A stretch of DNA of 64,000 nt from Inquilinus sp. KBS0705 (GCA_005938025.2 VCCI02000001.1:1922001-1986000); one strand, 5' to 3'. Positions 18,540-27,215 are shown, counted from the first letter of the stretch. The notes: a model not told the origin generated them from the letters alone. Program-made: numbers and translations.

Positions 18540-19021
18540 TGACACTTTACCGCATAGCCAAATGCAATTACGTTAACGATTTAACCGGAACCGGTGCCCG
18601 CTTGTATGGCGGCCGCTGGAATAGCGAAGGAAAATCGATGGTTTACCTTGCATCTTCGAGGGCATTGGCTGCATTGGAGGTTTTGGTACACATGCCACCG
18701 CTATTATTACCTAATAACTTTTGCATTGCCGAAATTGAGGTGCCTGATAAAAACATCTTAACTTTAGATGAAAGCACCTTGCCCGATAACTGGCAGGATG
18801 TATCATACCCGGCCGAATTAAAACAAATTGGCAATACTTTTATTCGCGAAGCTGCTTATTTAATGCTTAAAGTACCATCGGCAGTTGTGCCGCAGGAATA
18901 CAATTACCTGCTTAATCCCTGGCATCCCGACATAAAAAAGGTAAGCATCTTAAAGACCTTACCTTTTAGTTTTGACGAACGGCTTAAGCCAACCTTCCCT
19001 GAAAAGAAGGCATCTAAATGA
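18539..19021 (+). CDS. RES-domain toxin (ParT/MbcT family)
   Basis: A 160-residue RES protein named for its conserved Arg, Glu and Ser. Here they are the Arg of GARLYGGRWNSEGK near residue 28, the Glu of ALEVLVHMP near residue 46 and the Ser of VPSAVVPQEYNYLLNPWHP near residue 114. Characterised relatives degrade or phosphorolyse NAD+, or ADP-ribosylate a target, and arrest growth. It follows the antitoxin with a 1-nt overlap (TGATG), so the gene order is antitoxin first. All three signature residues are present and the frame is intact, so the module is likely functional. Confidence 0.9.
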   Translation: MTLYRIAKCNYVNDLTGTGARLYGGRWNSEGKSMVYLASSRALAALEVLVHMPPLLLPNNFCIAEIEVPDKNILTLDESTLPDNWQDVSYPAELKQIGNTFIREAAYLMLKVPSAVVPQEYNYLLNPWHPDIKKVSILKTLPFSFDERLKPTFPEKKASK

Positions 19022-19024
19022 ATC

Positions 19025-19675
19025 TTAAAAATCGCTTAGCAGCTCCAATTTTTTATGGTTGTACTCTTCCTGCGATATCAAACCGCTTTCGAAAAGTGTT
19101 TTCAGTCTTTTTAATTTTTCGGTCAGCTCATCTTTCTTAGGCTCTTCGTGCGCTATTGGTGCAGGTGGCGGGGTTGGTGCAGCGGCAGGTTGCGGCGTAA
19201 CAGGCTGAAAAGCTACCTGCGCGGCATGGTCTATTTGTAACGCTCCCGATTCGGCACGTTTTTCTTCCAAATCGCGCATGCGGCGGGCTTCACGCTCGGC
19301 TTGGGTACGCTCCTGTGCGTATTGGTATAGTTTACGGGCCTGTACTTTTGGCAGGTAATCTACCCCCATTTCGGCACCGTTAGTGGTTTTGGCGCTAAAA
19401 ACGGCACCAATAATTTCTTCTTTGGTATATACATCAATAATGTCTTTCCAAACAAAATCAACAAACTTAATAGAAAGGCCGAGGTTTGCCGGGGTAAAAA
19501 ACAATATGCGCTTATTGGTTAAGGCAATACAATCCGGAAACAAGTTTACCAAAGGCTTTTTCTGTACGGCTATGTATAAAATCTCTTCGCCAGTTGTTAG
19601 CAGGTCTACTAAACGTCCATATATTCTTTCAACCGTTTTAGGGTCTTGTTCTTCGTGCAAAAATTTATCGATCAT
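19025..19675 (-). CDS. PH-domain protein with C-terminal SHOCT helix
   Basis: An approximately 216-residue protein starting MIDKFLHEEQDPK at 19675. An upstream ATG at 19699 would overlap the promoter box at 19697-19704, so the inner start is preferred. Residues 20-110 form a bacterial PH-like domain (EEILYIAVQKKPLVN, then DCIALTNKRILFFTP). A charged, coiled-coil-like segment and a Pro/Ala-rich linker follow. The C-terminus (KLKRLKTLFESGLISQEEYN) is a SHOCT motif, which mediates oligomerisation or membrane-associated assembly in many bacterial proteins. The function is unknown. It converges with the RES toxin, with 3 nt between the stops. Confidence 0.8.
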   Translation of the reverse strand: MIDKFLHEEQDPKTVERIYGRLVDLLTTGEEILYIAVQKKPLVNLFPDCIALTNKRILFFTPANLGLSIKFVDFVWKDIIDVYTKEEIIGAVFSAKTTNGAEMGVDYLPKVQARKLYQYAQERTQAEREARRMRDLEEKRAESGALQIDHAAQVAFQPVTPQPAAAPTPPPAPIAHEEPKKDELTEKLKRLKTLFESGLISQEEYNHKKLELLSDF

Positions 19676-19696
19676 ACTATTAATTGCTATTGGCTG

Positions 19697-19704
19697 CAAA
19701 AATA
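19697..19704 (-). promoter_or_regulatory. Bacteroidota -7 box for PH-SHOCT gene
   Basis: The minus strand reads TATTTTTG, matching TAnnTTTG, 21 nt upstream of the ATG at 19675. Confidence 0.4.
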
Positions 19705-19729
19705 AGAATATTATGTTAGTTATATAAAA

Positions 19730-19838
19730 CTATGCTATCAGCAAATTACAGCCTCTTATGTCGGAGTTATCAAAGCGGCCCAGCACCTCAAAAGAGCCAT
19801 CGGCATATACCTTGCCCAGATCTTGCGTAGCTATAAAA
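19730..19838 (-). other. Out-of-frame C-terminal tail of the acyl-protein synthetase gene
   Basis: From the A4 run at 19835-19838 (T4 on the coding strand), shifting the frame by one base gives IATQDLGKVYADGSFEVLG and then GRFDNSDIRGCNLLIA before a TAG at 19730-19732. This tail has the usual look of LuxE-family C-termini, while the current frame gives an unrelated low-complexity end. One extra T in the homopolymer explains it: either a true mutation or a sequencing error. Confidence 0.7.
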
Positions 19839-20717
19839 CGAGCAGGAGTTGATATTAGCCAGATCGATGATATTTACACCGCCTGTTTTGCCGATTTCGA
19901 CGATGGTGAAAGGATCATTAGGATCGCGTGTGATCACTTTCATCCAGGGCGGACAGTTGAATATCCCCTCGCCTTTTGAGTATGCTTGCGATAAAAGTTC
20001 CGTCATGCCGTATTCTGAATGAATGGCATTTACGCCAAACCCGGCGCATAAATCGTGATGCAGTTCTTCGCGTATCATTTCTTTGCGTCGGCCCTTCATT
20101 CCACCTGTTTCCATTACTATAAGGCCTGGAAAGTTTAGTTTGTACTGGTCTATAAAGTCGAGCAAGGCAAAGGTTACCCCTATGAGTATGGTTGGTTTGT
20201 TGGCTTGCTGCTGCGCTTGCAGCATTTGATAAAGCTCCAGGTGGTTATATAGGTAAAAGCCGCTATTGCGGTTTGCAGACTGTGTGATCATATCCTGCGC
20301 CATGTATATTAATGACGAGCCATCCCGCTCCAAATATGACGGCAGCAAAGCCAAAACGGTGTAGTTTGTTATATCGCCGTAAAACAAGGCAAACGCCTTT
20401 CGGAAGCTTTGCACATACCAATCAACATCGCTAACATGGTGGCTGCTGGTGATCATCCCGCTAGTGCCCGAACTGGTAAAAACCACTTCATCAGGCTCCA
20501 AAGTGCTTTTTATGCTATGCGATTTAAAAAACTCCACGGGTAAAAAAGGTATTTGATCGATATTTTTTATACCTGCAGGGCTTATACCCAAACCACTGAT
20601 AAACCGGCTGTAAACCTCGCAGTTTTGCGCCTGGTAGTTAAACACCTGCAAAACGGTTTGGTTAAACTGCTGCAGGCTGTTTATAGCGAATACCTGTTGT
20701 TTATCGGGCTTTATCAT
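19788..20717 (-). CDS. LuxE/PaaK-like acyl-protein synthetase, C-terminus frameshifted
   Basis: 309 residues as read. The adenylate-forming motif VFTSSGTSGM is near residue 80 and the A5-like motif IHSEYGMTELLSQAYS near residue 237, placing it in the LuxE acyl-protein synthetase family. Members activate or transfer acyl groups; Bacteroidota versions often accompany surface-polymer genes, but none is adjacent here. After SCSF near residue 287 the frame diverges into YSYARSGQG and stops. A single-base shift at 19835-19838 restores about 40 family-like residues ending at 19730, for a total near 328. The loss affects the small C-terminal subdomain that closes on the substrate, so the protein as read may be inactive. 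Confidence 0.75.
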   Translation of the reverse strand: MIKPDKQQVFAINSLQQFNQTVLQVFNYQAQNCEVYSRFISGLGISPAGIKNIDQIPFLPVEFFKSHSIKSTLEPDEVVFTSSGTSGMITSSHHVSDVDWYVQSFRKAFALFYGDITNYTVLALLPSYLERDGSSLIYMAQDMITQSANRNSGFYLYNHLELYQMLQAQQQANKPTILIGVTFALLDFIDQYKLNFPGLIVMETGGMKGRRKEMIREELHHDLCAGFGVNAIHSEYGMTELLSQAYSKGEGIFNCPPWMKVITRDPNDPFTIVEIGKTGGVNIIDLANINSCSFYSYARSGQGICRWLF

Positions 20718-20840
20718 GCAGCAGTAAAGATACTGCGATTAGGCAGAAGTGCGGATATACTGTATGTAAAATATGAAACAAACACGCAAAACACTCGTTA
20801 TCAGCATTACATTTATGTAACACATATTAAGAACACAACC

Positions 20841-21515
20841 ATGAAAACAATCAAATTTTTAGGCCTGCCGCTGCTATTAAGCGCATTTTTTATACTGGCC
20901 TCGGCTAAACCTGCCGACGATAAAGGCGTTGAGAAGCTACATGATGCCAACAACGTTTTAAAGGAATTCACCAAGATGAAAGAGAGCATACCCCACCAAC
21001 TGTTGGAAGAATACGAGGGTATAGTGGTAATACCCAAGCTGATAAACGCCGGATTGGTAGTTGGCGGCAAACGTGGTAAAGGCATTGCCATGGTAAAACT
21101 GCCTAATGGCAGCTGGAGCGACCCTGTATTTGTTACCCTAACCGGTGGTAGCTTTGGCTTCCAGATAGGGGTACAATCGGTTGACCTGGTGTTGGTGTTT
21201 AAGAACAAAGGAGTGCTTACCAAGGTCAAAAACGGCGATTTTACTATCGGAGGCGACATTTCGGCGGCAGCGGGACCTGTTGGCCGCAGCTCGACAGCGA
21301 GTACCGACCATAAGCTGGAAGCTGAGATCTACTCCTACTCGCGCAGTAAGGGTCTTTTTGCCGGTATCAGCATCAATGGTTCTAATTTAGCTATAGATAA
21401 AACGGCAAATGCCAACTTTTATGGCAATACCGAGTCGTCTGCTACGATATTTGAGAGTTCTAAGAGCACATCGCCAGCGGTTGTACAGGTAAAAACCACA
21501 CTGAGCACCTTTTAA
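20841..21515 (+). CDS. Exported SYLF/YSC84-domain lipid-binding protein
   Basis: A 224-residue protein whose natural start is the ATG at 20841 (MKTIKFLGLPLLLSAFFILA); the open frame extends upstream without a supported start. A signal peptide is followed by the SYLF domain: IPHQLLEEYEGIVVIPKLI near residue 51, GKRGKGIAMVKLPNGSW near residue 75, and GGSFGFQIGVQSVDLVLVF near residue 100. SYLF domains bind phospholipids. A small perfect dyad TTACAT-TT-ATGTAA lies at 20809-20822, just upstream, and may be a regulatory site. The gene ends before a strong terminator at 21536-21572. Confidence 0.85.
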   Translation: MKTIKFLGLPLLLSAFFILASAKPADDKGVEKLHDANNVLKEFTKMKESIPHQLLEEYEGIVVIPKLINAGLVVGGKRGKGIAMVKLPNGSWSDPVFVTLTGGSFGFQIGVQSVDLVLVFKNKGVLTKVKNGDFTIGGDISAAAGPVGRSSTASTDHKLEAEIYSYSRSKGLFAGISINGSNLAIDKTANANFYGNTESSATIFESSKSTSPAVVQVKTTLSTF

Positions 21516-21535
21516 AGGCACATTTTAGCTAATAT

Positions 21536-21572
21536 AAAAACGCCCGGACTAATTTTTAGTCCGGGCGTTTTT
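21536..21572 (+). terminator. Terminator after SYLF gene
   Basis: A 16-bp stem AAAAACGCCCGGACTA / TAGTCCGGGCGTTTTT with a 5-nt loop, followed by TGTTT. It works in either direction. Confidence 0.88.
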
Positions 21573-21871
21573 GTTTAACTGCTTTAGTTTTATTGGCGGT
21601 TGGCTTCATTCTTCGCCCTGTGTGGTATTTTGTTTTTTATTTGTTTTTTTTGTTGATACAGCTTAAGGGTTTTCTCTTTTTTGTTCTGATGTGTTCAACT
21701 AATATAAAATTTTAAACCATATTTCCAAACAATCATTTTGGTTGTGATGGAATTGCGGCAATATTGGCAATCCAAAACTTAGTGACAAAATAGTGTCACT
21801 AAAAGTTTAAATGATTATTCCGAAATTTGAAAAGTTGGCGGGGAGATGTTGACATTTAAAACGGACGGTAG
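21573..21871. other. Gene-free stretch with a small dyad
   Basis: Nothing coding is seen. A perfect 7-bp inverted repeat AGTGACA / TGTCACT with a 6-nt loop lies at 21781-21800, 72 nt past the end of the minus-strand gene at 21872. It may be a weak terminator or an operator. Confidence 0.4.
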
Positions 21872-22540
21872 TTAGCTCTCTTTTTCAAATTCTTCTATTT
21901 CGTGTAAAAAGGCCGCGGCGGCATTGGCCTGGTGGTAGCCCGAGCCGGATAGTAAATTACGTGCCCAGGGTTTTATATCCTTTTTACTCAATTCGGTAAA
22001 TATCCATAGTATAGGCACCAACAGCAGGGCCCCCACCCCCACGTTAGACCATAAATAATCGGCATGCTGCGGCAGGGTAAAATCAATATGCATAAATATT
22101 TTGCCCGCTACAATCATCAGCGCCGGGTAAAAGGGGATAAAAAGTAAGCCGAATTTAATGTAGCTGATAATAACCGCTTTTAACGCCCCAATCTTTTTTT
22201 GAACGGGTGCTATGGCATCATCATAACCCATTTTTAATTGCAAAATAAGGGTTAACTGCCTGATATCAGATACAAAGCCCATTACGGTAAATAGCAACAA
22301 TAAACCTGCAGAGATGATAAGTGGCAAATGGTAAAGGTTTTTTGCAATAAAGCTAACCAGGTAGCCCAGTATAAATAAAGCAAATAAGGTTTCGGCCAAC
22401 TTTAGAATGAACAGCCCCCTGGTTTGTTTATTTACCTTATCCATTTTCATTTGCCTTAATAGTTGCATGTTTATTTGCAGGCTTTTGTCCAGTTTCCTGT
22501 CGTACTCGGCCCAGATGTTTTTAAATTCCTGTAGTTCCAT
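21872..22540 (-). CDS. Membrane protein paired with ECF sigma factor
   Basis: About 222 residues from MELQEFKNIWAEYDRKLDK at 22540; an upstream start at 22567 would overlap the sigma gene. After about 50 charged residues come two hydrophobic helices (ALFILGYLVSFIAK near residue 55 and LPLIISAGLLLLFTVMG near residue 72) and two more near residues 125 and 160. The start is 4 nt past the stop of the sigma-factor gene. In Bacteroidota this position is often held by an anti-sigma factor, but the usual anti-sigma sequence features were not recognised. A regulatory or effector partnership with the sigma factor is inference. Confidence 0.75.
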   Translation of the reverse strand: MELQEFKNIWAEYDRKLDKSLQINMQLLRQMKMDKVNKQTRGLFILKLAETLFALFILGYLVSFIAKNLYHLPLIISAGLLLLFTVMGFVSDIRQLTLILQLKMGYDDAIAPVQKKIGALKAVIISYIKFGLLFIPFYPALMIVAGKIFMHIDFTLPQHADYLWSNVGVGALLLVPILWIFTELSKKDIKPWARNLLSGSGYHQANAAAAFLHEIEEFEKES

Positions 22541-22544
22541 GGTG

Positions 22545-23054
22545 TTAGTTTTTTTGTTGTTTGTCAAATTGTGTTTTTAAGTACTGCTTAATACGGCTTA
22601 TTTTGGTAGCCACATTGGTTTCGGTTATGCCCAGTATATCGGCTATATCTTTATAACTGTTATTGTCCAGGTACAATATCATCAGGGCTTTGTTCAGCTC
22701 ATCTAAACGGCCAATAAACTGGTACAGTAAGGTTACCTTTTCGTCCAGTTCTTTTGAATCATCGTCGGCGATATCAAAAACGTTCTCGTTTATAGATGTT
22801 GTGCTGATGCGCCTTTTCCTGTCAGACCGGTAAAAAGAGATAGCTGTGTTAAGCGCTATGCGATACATCCAGGTAGATAGTTTAAACTGATTGTTATAGT
22901 TACCGAAGGAATGCCATAACTGAATGATGACTTCCTGTACCAGATCCTTGCGGTCCTCGGCATCTGCGCAATAGGCATTGCACACCTTAAATATCAGCTT
23001 TTTGTTTTGCTGTATCAGGAATAAAAACTGATCCTTATTGGCTTGCGCAGTCAT
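22545..23054 (-). CDS. ECF RNA polymerase sigma factor
   Basis: A 169-residue sigma-70-family factor. Region 2 is seen as DAEDRKDLVQEVIIQLWHSF near residue 31 and STWMYRIALNTAISFYRSD near residue 60. Region 4 with its helix-turn-helix is YLDNNSYKDIADILGITE near residue 128, then NVATKISRIKQYLKTQF. Only sigma regions 2 and 4 are present, which defines the ECF group. It is co-transcribed with the membrane protein that follows. Its promoter region holds a near-perfect inverted repeat (23062-23101). Unlike many Bacteroidota ECF factors it is not next to a FecR or SusC gene. Confidence 0.93.
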   Translation of the reverse strand: MTAQANKDQFLFLIQQNKKLIFKVCNAYCADAEDRKDLVQEVIIQLWHSFGNYNNQFKLSTWMYRIALNTAISFYRSDRKRRISTTSINENVFDIADDDSKELDEKVTLLYQFIGRLDELNKALMILYLDNNSYKDIADILGITETNVATKISRIKQYLKTQFDKQQKN

Positions 23055-23061
23055 TTGGTTT

Positions 23062-23101
23062 GATTATTTACCCTATTATTCGCACAAAGGGTTAAATAAT
23101 C
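23062..23101. promoter_or_regulatory. Inverted repeat upstream of ECF sigma gene
   Basis: GATTATTTACCC (23062-23073) pairs with GGGTTAAATAATC (23089-23101) with a single bulged base and a 15-nt loop. It begins 8 nt upstream of the sigma start and encloses CCTTTGTG on the minus strand, which resembles part of a -7 element. It may be an operator or a 5'-UTR hairpin. Confidence 0.4.
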
Positions 23102-23265
23102 ACAAAGAAAGAGTTTTTTATTTTATCGTTTAGCTGAAAGACTGTTTTTGAACGAGTTAGCTATTGCTTTACAGTTAGGTTGAATAGCTGTAGAGTTGTT
23201 AAAGATTGGCATTAAGGGAGATTGCTTCGTACTTCGCAATGACGTATGGTCGAGATGCTTCACCC

Positions 23266-23607
23266 CTACTTCTCCTTTTCTACCGCCCTTTTTACCAAAC
23301 TGCCCGATAGGGCGCACATGCCGCCGGCGAGGCCGCCTATGATGGCGGTGATGGCCAGTATCATCCACCATTGGGGCAGGTGAAACATGGCGGCTACGCG
23401 GGTGGCCAGCAGGTGGTTATTAGGTATGCTTTTGAGCAAGGCAAGGGCTGTCCACGCTAATGAGATGCCGCCAAAACCCGACAAAAAGGATTTGGTTGAC
23501 GGCCTGCCCAAAAAATAGGCGGCTATAAATGCCAATATGCAAGCCACCCACCAGGGCACCAGGTATCCGCATATAAAGGCCAATAACAATATTATACCAA
23601 ACAGCAT
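23266..23607 (-). CDS. Small membrane protein of unknown function
   Basis: A 113-residue, strongly hydrophobic protein with about four membrane helices (residues 2-20, 20-36, 40-60 and 78-102) and a charged C-terminus (KRAVEKEK). I do not recognise a family. It begins 1 nt after the stop of the penicillin acylase gene and is almost certainly in the same operon. No catalytic motif is visible. Confidence 0.7.
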   Translation of the reverse strand: MLFGIILLLAFICGYLVPWWVACILAFIAAYFLGRPSTKSFLSGFGGISLAWTALALLKSIPNNHLLATRVAAMFHLPQWWMILAITAIIGGLAGGMCALSGSLVKRAVEKEK

Positions 23608-23608
23608 A

Positions 23609-26044
23609 TTACTTTTTGTTTAAGGTTAAGGTTGTTTTTATCCGGGGCGAAGTTTGTGCGGGCGAAGTCAGGAAAAGTAGTTCGTTCAGCTTACCGGCCT
23701 GCCAGGTTTTTAGCATATCATCGTAAAAAAAGCTGCCGGGGTTGCCGCTTTCGCCGCCGGGTATAATACCGTAGCCTTTGGTTTGCGGCCCCAATTGCAC
23801 CACCATGCGCCACGATGGGCCGTGCCCGTCTTCCAGCGCGTTTATGGTAAAGCCTTCGCCGCCGCTCTCAAAATTACCCGACCCAAAACCCGGCACATGG
23901 CCCAAATGCGCCACCTCAAAAGGTTTTACTTTGCCCCATTGCCAGCCCTCGCCCATTTTACCATGGTCGCGTGCAAGCCCGTCAACTGCTGCTGTAAAGG
24001 CATGCAGCAATATATCGGTACCGCTTTCCTTTGCGGGCGTGCGCGGGTCATCAAACCACTTCGAGTTCATGTCTTTAAGCAACATGGTTTCGGTACGGTC
24101 GTATGATGGGTAGGTATACAACGTATCGGGGATGGTAAACTTATTGGCCCAGGTAAAGTTATAAAATTCAAGCCACCATTTATTGTAAATGCTGGCCCCT
24201 ACCGATTTTGCTTTGAAAAACTTATCCCATTTTTTCAGCTCGTTAAATGCTGCCAGCTGCGTATCGTCCAGCTTACTGGCATCAATGTAGCGCAGCATAG
24301 TGGGCAAAACATCCTGCGCGCGTATGCTGTAATCGTCGGTCTGCAAAACACGCATACTATCTGCCGTAGCCTTTTGCATAGCGCCAAGGCGGTCGTTTAT
24401 GCGTTTGGCGCGGTTATAACTTTCAAAGCGCCAATTAATGTAATATGGGTAGGTTTTATCTGCCGGCGATTGATTGGCCGAGCTTACAAATCCCCTCGGC
24501 GGGTTTTTAACCGTTGGGTTTTGTTCAAAGGGTATCCAGCCATGCCATTCGTTGGCGGGGTTGCTGCCATCCATTATAAACTTGCCCTGCTCTTTATACT
24601 TTAGCGGCAGTTTACCGTTTGGTGTAATGGCTATATCATTATCTGCCGATGCAAACACAAAGTTTTGGGCGGGCGCGGTATAGTATTTTAATGCTTCGCG
24701 ATACTGGTCGTAGTTACCTGCACGGTTAAGCAGGTAAAAGGTTTTAAACTCGTTACTTTCCAGGTGTGCTACCCATTTAAGGGCATTGCCTACGGGCACA
24801 TTAATATGGCCGCCTTTGGCAACGGCAGCGTTATCGTATACCACCGGGCCATAATGCGTGTATATCACCGTATCGGTAATGGTTTGCCCGCCGCGCACTT
24901 TAATGGTTTCTATACGGCGGGTTACGTTGTTCCATTTGTTATTGTACCAGTATTGGTTGCGGGCGGCATCTTTAAACTTTACCTGGTACCAGTCTAAAAT
25001 ATCGGCATCTACATTGGTTACGCCCCAGCTTGCTTTTTGGTTGTAGCCAATAACCACGCAGGGTGCCCCCGGCAGTGTAACGCCATATACGTTTACCCCC
25101 GGCGCTGCCAGCTGCATTTGGTACCATATAGATGGCATGGTGAGGTTCAAATGCGGGTCGTTGGCCAATATGGGGTAGCCCGATGCGGTTTTGCTGCCGC
25201 TGATGGCCCAGTTGTTACTACCCAAACCAGCAACTTTTTCGCGGTTTATCATTCCGGCTACCATTTGTGCCTTAAAGCTGGCGGGGGGCTGCGGTATATC
25301 AAGAGGGGTAAAGTTCCACTTTGTCCCTTCGGGGATAATAGGGCTTTCTTTTGAGGGATAATCCGGGAACAGGTCGTTAACGGCCGCAGCGCCAAATTTA
25401 TTCAGCACGTTGGTCATGCCCAGTTCATTGCTGCCGCCGGCCAGCGTTTCGGACATCAGCTTAAGCAAAAATGCCGAGTTGATGGGTTTCCATTCTTCGG
25501 GCGCATAATCAAGCAGTTTAAATTCTATAGGGTAACCGCCCGGGCGCAGGTGCTTAATATAAGCATTTACGCCATCGGTATAAGCGTTTATCACTTGGCT
25601 CATTACCGGGTCCTGCATCATGCCGCGCAGTGTATTCTCGGCACCGTAGGTCATGCCCATGCGGCGGTGGTAGCGGTCCAACGCCAGCGCCTTATCGCCT
25701 ACCACTTCGGCTAATCTGCCCGCCGCGCTGCGGGTTTGTATATCCATTTGCCACAAGCGCTCGGTAGCGGTAATATAGCCCTGCGCATAATAAAGGTCGT
25801 GGTCGTTCTCTGCAAAAATATGCGGAATACGGTTTTCGTCGTATCGTATGGTTACTTTTCCTTGCAGGCCGCTTAGCTTTAGCTGTTTAGCGGCTATAAT
25901 GTTTTTACTTTCGGCATTTTGCCAAAAACCTGTTGCCGGGTTTAAAAATGCCCCCAGCGGCGGCACATCGCCAAATTTGGTTTGCAATGCCCATATAAGC
26001 GCCACGGTAATTGCCAGGGAAAATAAGGCCTTAAATACTTTCAT
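23609..26044 (-). CDS. Penicillin acylase family N-terminal-nucleophile hydrolase
   Basis: An 811-residue precursor of the penicillin/acyl-homoserine-lactone acylase family (peptidase S45). A signal peptide or membrane anchor is at residues 1-20. The alpha chain includes IRYDENRIPHIFAENDHDLY near residue 65. The conserved cleavage site is GLGSNNWAISG near residue 275, where Ser becomes the N-terminal nucleophile of the beta chain. GYNQKASWGVTNVDADILDW near residue 327 is also typical. The enzyme hydrolyses amide bonds in the periplasm; the natural substrate is unknown and may be N-acyl amino acids or quorum signals. It lies between a nuclease lipoprotein gene and a small membrane protein gene. 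Confidence 0.93.
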   Translation of the reverse strand: MKVFKALFSLAITVALIWALQTKFGDVPPLGAFLNPATGFWQNAESKNIIAAKQLKLSGLQGKVTIRYDENRIPHIFAENDHDLYYAQGYITATERLWQMDIQTRSAAGRLAEVVGDKALALDRYHRRMGMTYGAENTLRGMMQDPVMSQVINAYTDGVNAYIKHLRPGGYPIEFKLLDYAPEEWKPINSAFLLKLMSETLAGGSNELGMTNVLNKFGAAAVNDLFPDYPSKESPIIPEGTKWNFTPLDIPQPPASFKAQMVAGMINREKVAGLGSNNWAISGSKTASGYPILANDPHLNLTMPSIWYQMQLAAPGVNVYGVTLPGAPCVVIGYNQKASWGVTNVDADILDWYQVKFKDAARNQYWYNNKWNNVTRRIETIKVRGGQTITDTVIYTHYGPVVYDNAAVAKGGHINVPVGNALKWVAHLESNEFKTFYLLNRAGNYDQYREALKYYTAPAQNFVFASADNDIAITPNGKLPLKYKEQGKFIMDGSNPANEWHGWIPFEQNPTVKNPPRGFVSSANQSPADKTYPYYINWRFESYNRAKRINDRLGAMQKATADSMRVLQTDDYSIRAQDVLPTMLRYIDASKLDDTQLAAFNELKKWDKFFKAKSVGASIYNKWWLEFYNFTWANKFTIPDTLYTYPSYDRTETMLLKDMNSKWFDDPRTPAKESGTDILLHAFTAAVDGLARDHGKMGEGWQWGKVKPFEVAHLGHVPGFGSGNFESGGEGFTINALEDGHGPSWRMVVQLGPQTKGYGIIPGGESGNPGSFFYDDMLKTWQAGKLNELLFLTSPAQTSPRIKTTLTLNKK

Positions 26045-26078
26045 CAGGTTATAGTATAGGTAAGCAAGATAAGCATAA

Positions 26079-26654
26079 TCAATTAAATTGTGCAGCAGTA
26101 CTATCGCGGTATTTGCGGCGGCGCTTATAGTGCCGTTTAGGCTTTTTGGGCTGGGCGGCCTTTTTACTTACACGGTTTGTTTTTTCGTCTTTCCTGAAAT
26201 TCCAGGGGGGTGTGGGGTTAGCATCCTGCCACAGGCCCATGTGGTTTTGGCGGGCGTTTTGTTCCAGTTCGGATAGCTGCATGTTTTTTGAATAGGCGCG
26301 GTATTGCCAGGCATAGCCGTTCTTTACAATTTCGTAGTTAACGTTGGTACCGTCCTCCAGCAGCACCTGCCCTACTGTGCGCCCGTAGCGGTCTTTTTGG
26401 GTAGCATCCAGCTTTACCAGCTTGCCAAAGCACAAGGCGGCGGTAAACTGTTTGGCGGCCTGCCCAAATGCCTGGTTTTTTTCGGGGCAGTCAATCTCGG
26501 CCAGGCGTACGGTAATGTTTTGATGATCGGGCGATAGTAGTTCCATAGTATCGCCGTCCTTTATTTTTACTACCCGGTAAAGGGTAGTGTTGTTGTTACA
26601 AGCCCATAAGGATAACAGCACGAAAAGGACAATTAACAGGGACTTTTTTGGCAT
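26079..26654 (-). CDS. Staphylococcal-nuclease-like lipoprotein
   Basis: About 191 residues from MPKKSLLIVLFVLL; the lipobox LSLWAC near residue 18 marks a lipoprotein. The SNase fold is clear: VVKIKDGDTMELL near residue 29, the catalytic Arg and Glu within VRLAEIDCPEKNQAFG near residue 50, and the second Arg in DRYGRTVGQVLL near residue 88. NGYAWQYRAYSKN near residue 113 and the helix ELEQNARQNHMGLW near residue 130 complete it. All three catalytic residues are present, so a Ca-dependent nuclease anchored to the envelope is likely. A basic C-terminal tail rich in Lys and Arg may bind DNA. It is 34 bp upstream of the penicillin acylase gene and probably leads that operon. Confidence 0.9.
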   Translation of the reverse strand: MPKKSLLIVLFVLLSLWACNNNTTLYRVVKIKDGDTMELLSPDHQNITVRLAEIDCPEKNQAFGQAAKQFTAALCFGKLVKLDATQKDRYGRTVGQVLLEDGTNVNYEIVKNGYAWQYRAYSKNMQLSELEQNARQNHMGLWQDANPTPPWNFRKDEKTNRVSKKAAQPKKPKRHYKRRRKYRDSTAAQFN

Positions 26655-26747
26655 GTGCAATTATACTAAACGGGTGGATGATTTCATTGGATGAGGAAAA
26701 TCTTATTGAATTGAATCGGGTTTGCACAAGCTTTCGCCGCTCAGTAG

Positions 26748-27215
26748 CCGCGGGGGCTGTTACTTTGTCTTGAAACAAAGTAACCAAAATTCAAGTCAGC
26801 GCGATGCTTCCTGCGCGCCCTGCCGGTTCTTCACGCTTTTTTGTCGATTGTTCGCTTCGCTCCAATCCATCCAAAAAAGCTAAACCGGCATTCCTGCCAT
26901 ACACCCGGCCCGCGCGCGCTGACAAAAGCCCCACGCTCTTTTTTATTTCGGTTAAACTCCATTTTTCCCCACAGCTTCACGTCAGCAAAGCAGCTTCGGG
27001 CGAAAGCGGGCAAAACAATGGTGGCCATGTGCGGTGGAAGGGCATAGGAAATTTTGCTGAAGCGAGGCCGTGCGCGAGCGAAGCAGGGCAAAAGATTCCA
27101 GCCCGTGGTTTTGCCAGCTTTGCAGGGCAAAGGCCCTGTGCGGCAAAGAAGCCTTTTTGCTGACTTGATTTTTTGTTACTTTTTGATCAAGCAAAAAATA
27201 ATGGGCCTTCCGCGG
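26748..27215. repeat. Composite intergenic element with long terminal inverted repeats
   Basis: The left end reads CCGCGGGGGCTGTTAC and ends AAGTCAGC at 26800. Its inverted partner runs from GCTGACTTG at 27159 to CCGCGG at 27210-27215. The arms are about 55 bp, imperfect, and extend weakly beyond the CCGCGG boxes. Inside is a smaller inverted pair (GTCAGCGCG at 26795; GCGCGCTGAC near 26920). There is no transposase. It looks like a non-autonomous dispersed element rather than a gene, and it fills the gap between the nuclease and VOC genes. Confidence 0.6.

Noticed and set aside
26804..27163. Several overlapping frames of 68-119 codons on both strands
   Set aside because: They fall in the composite repeat, differ between the two copies of the 320-bp repeat, and have low-complexity Arg/Pro/Ala sequence.
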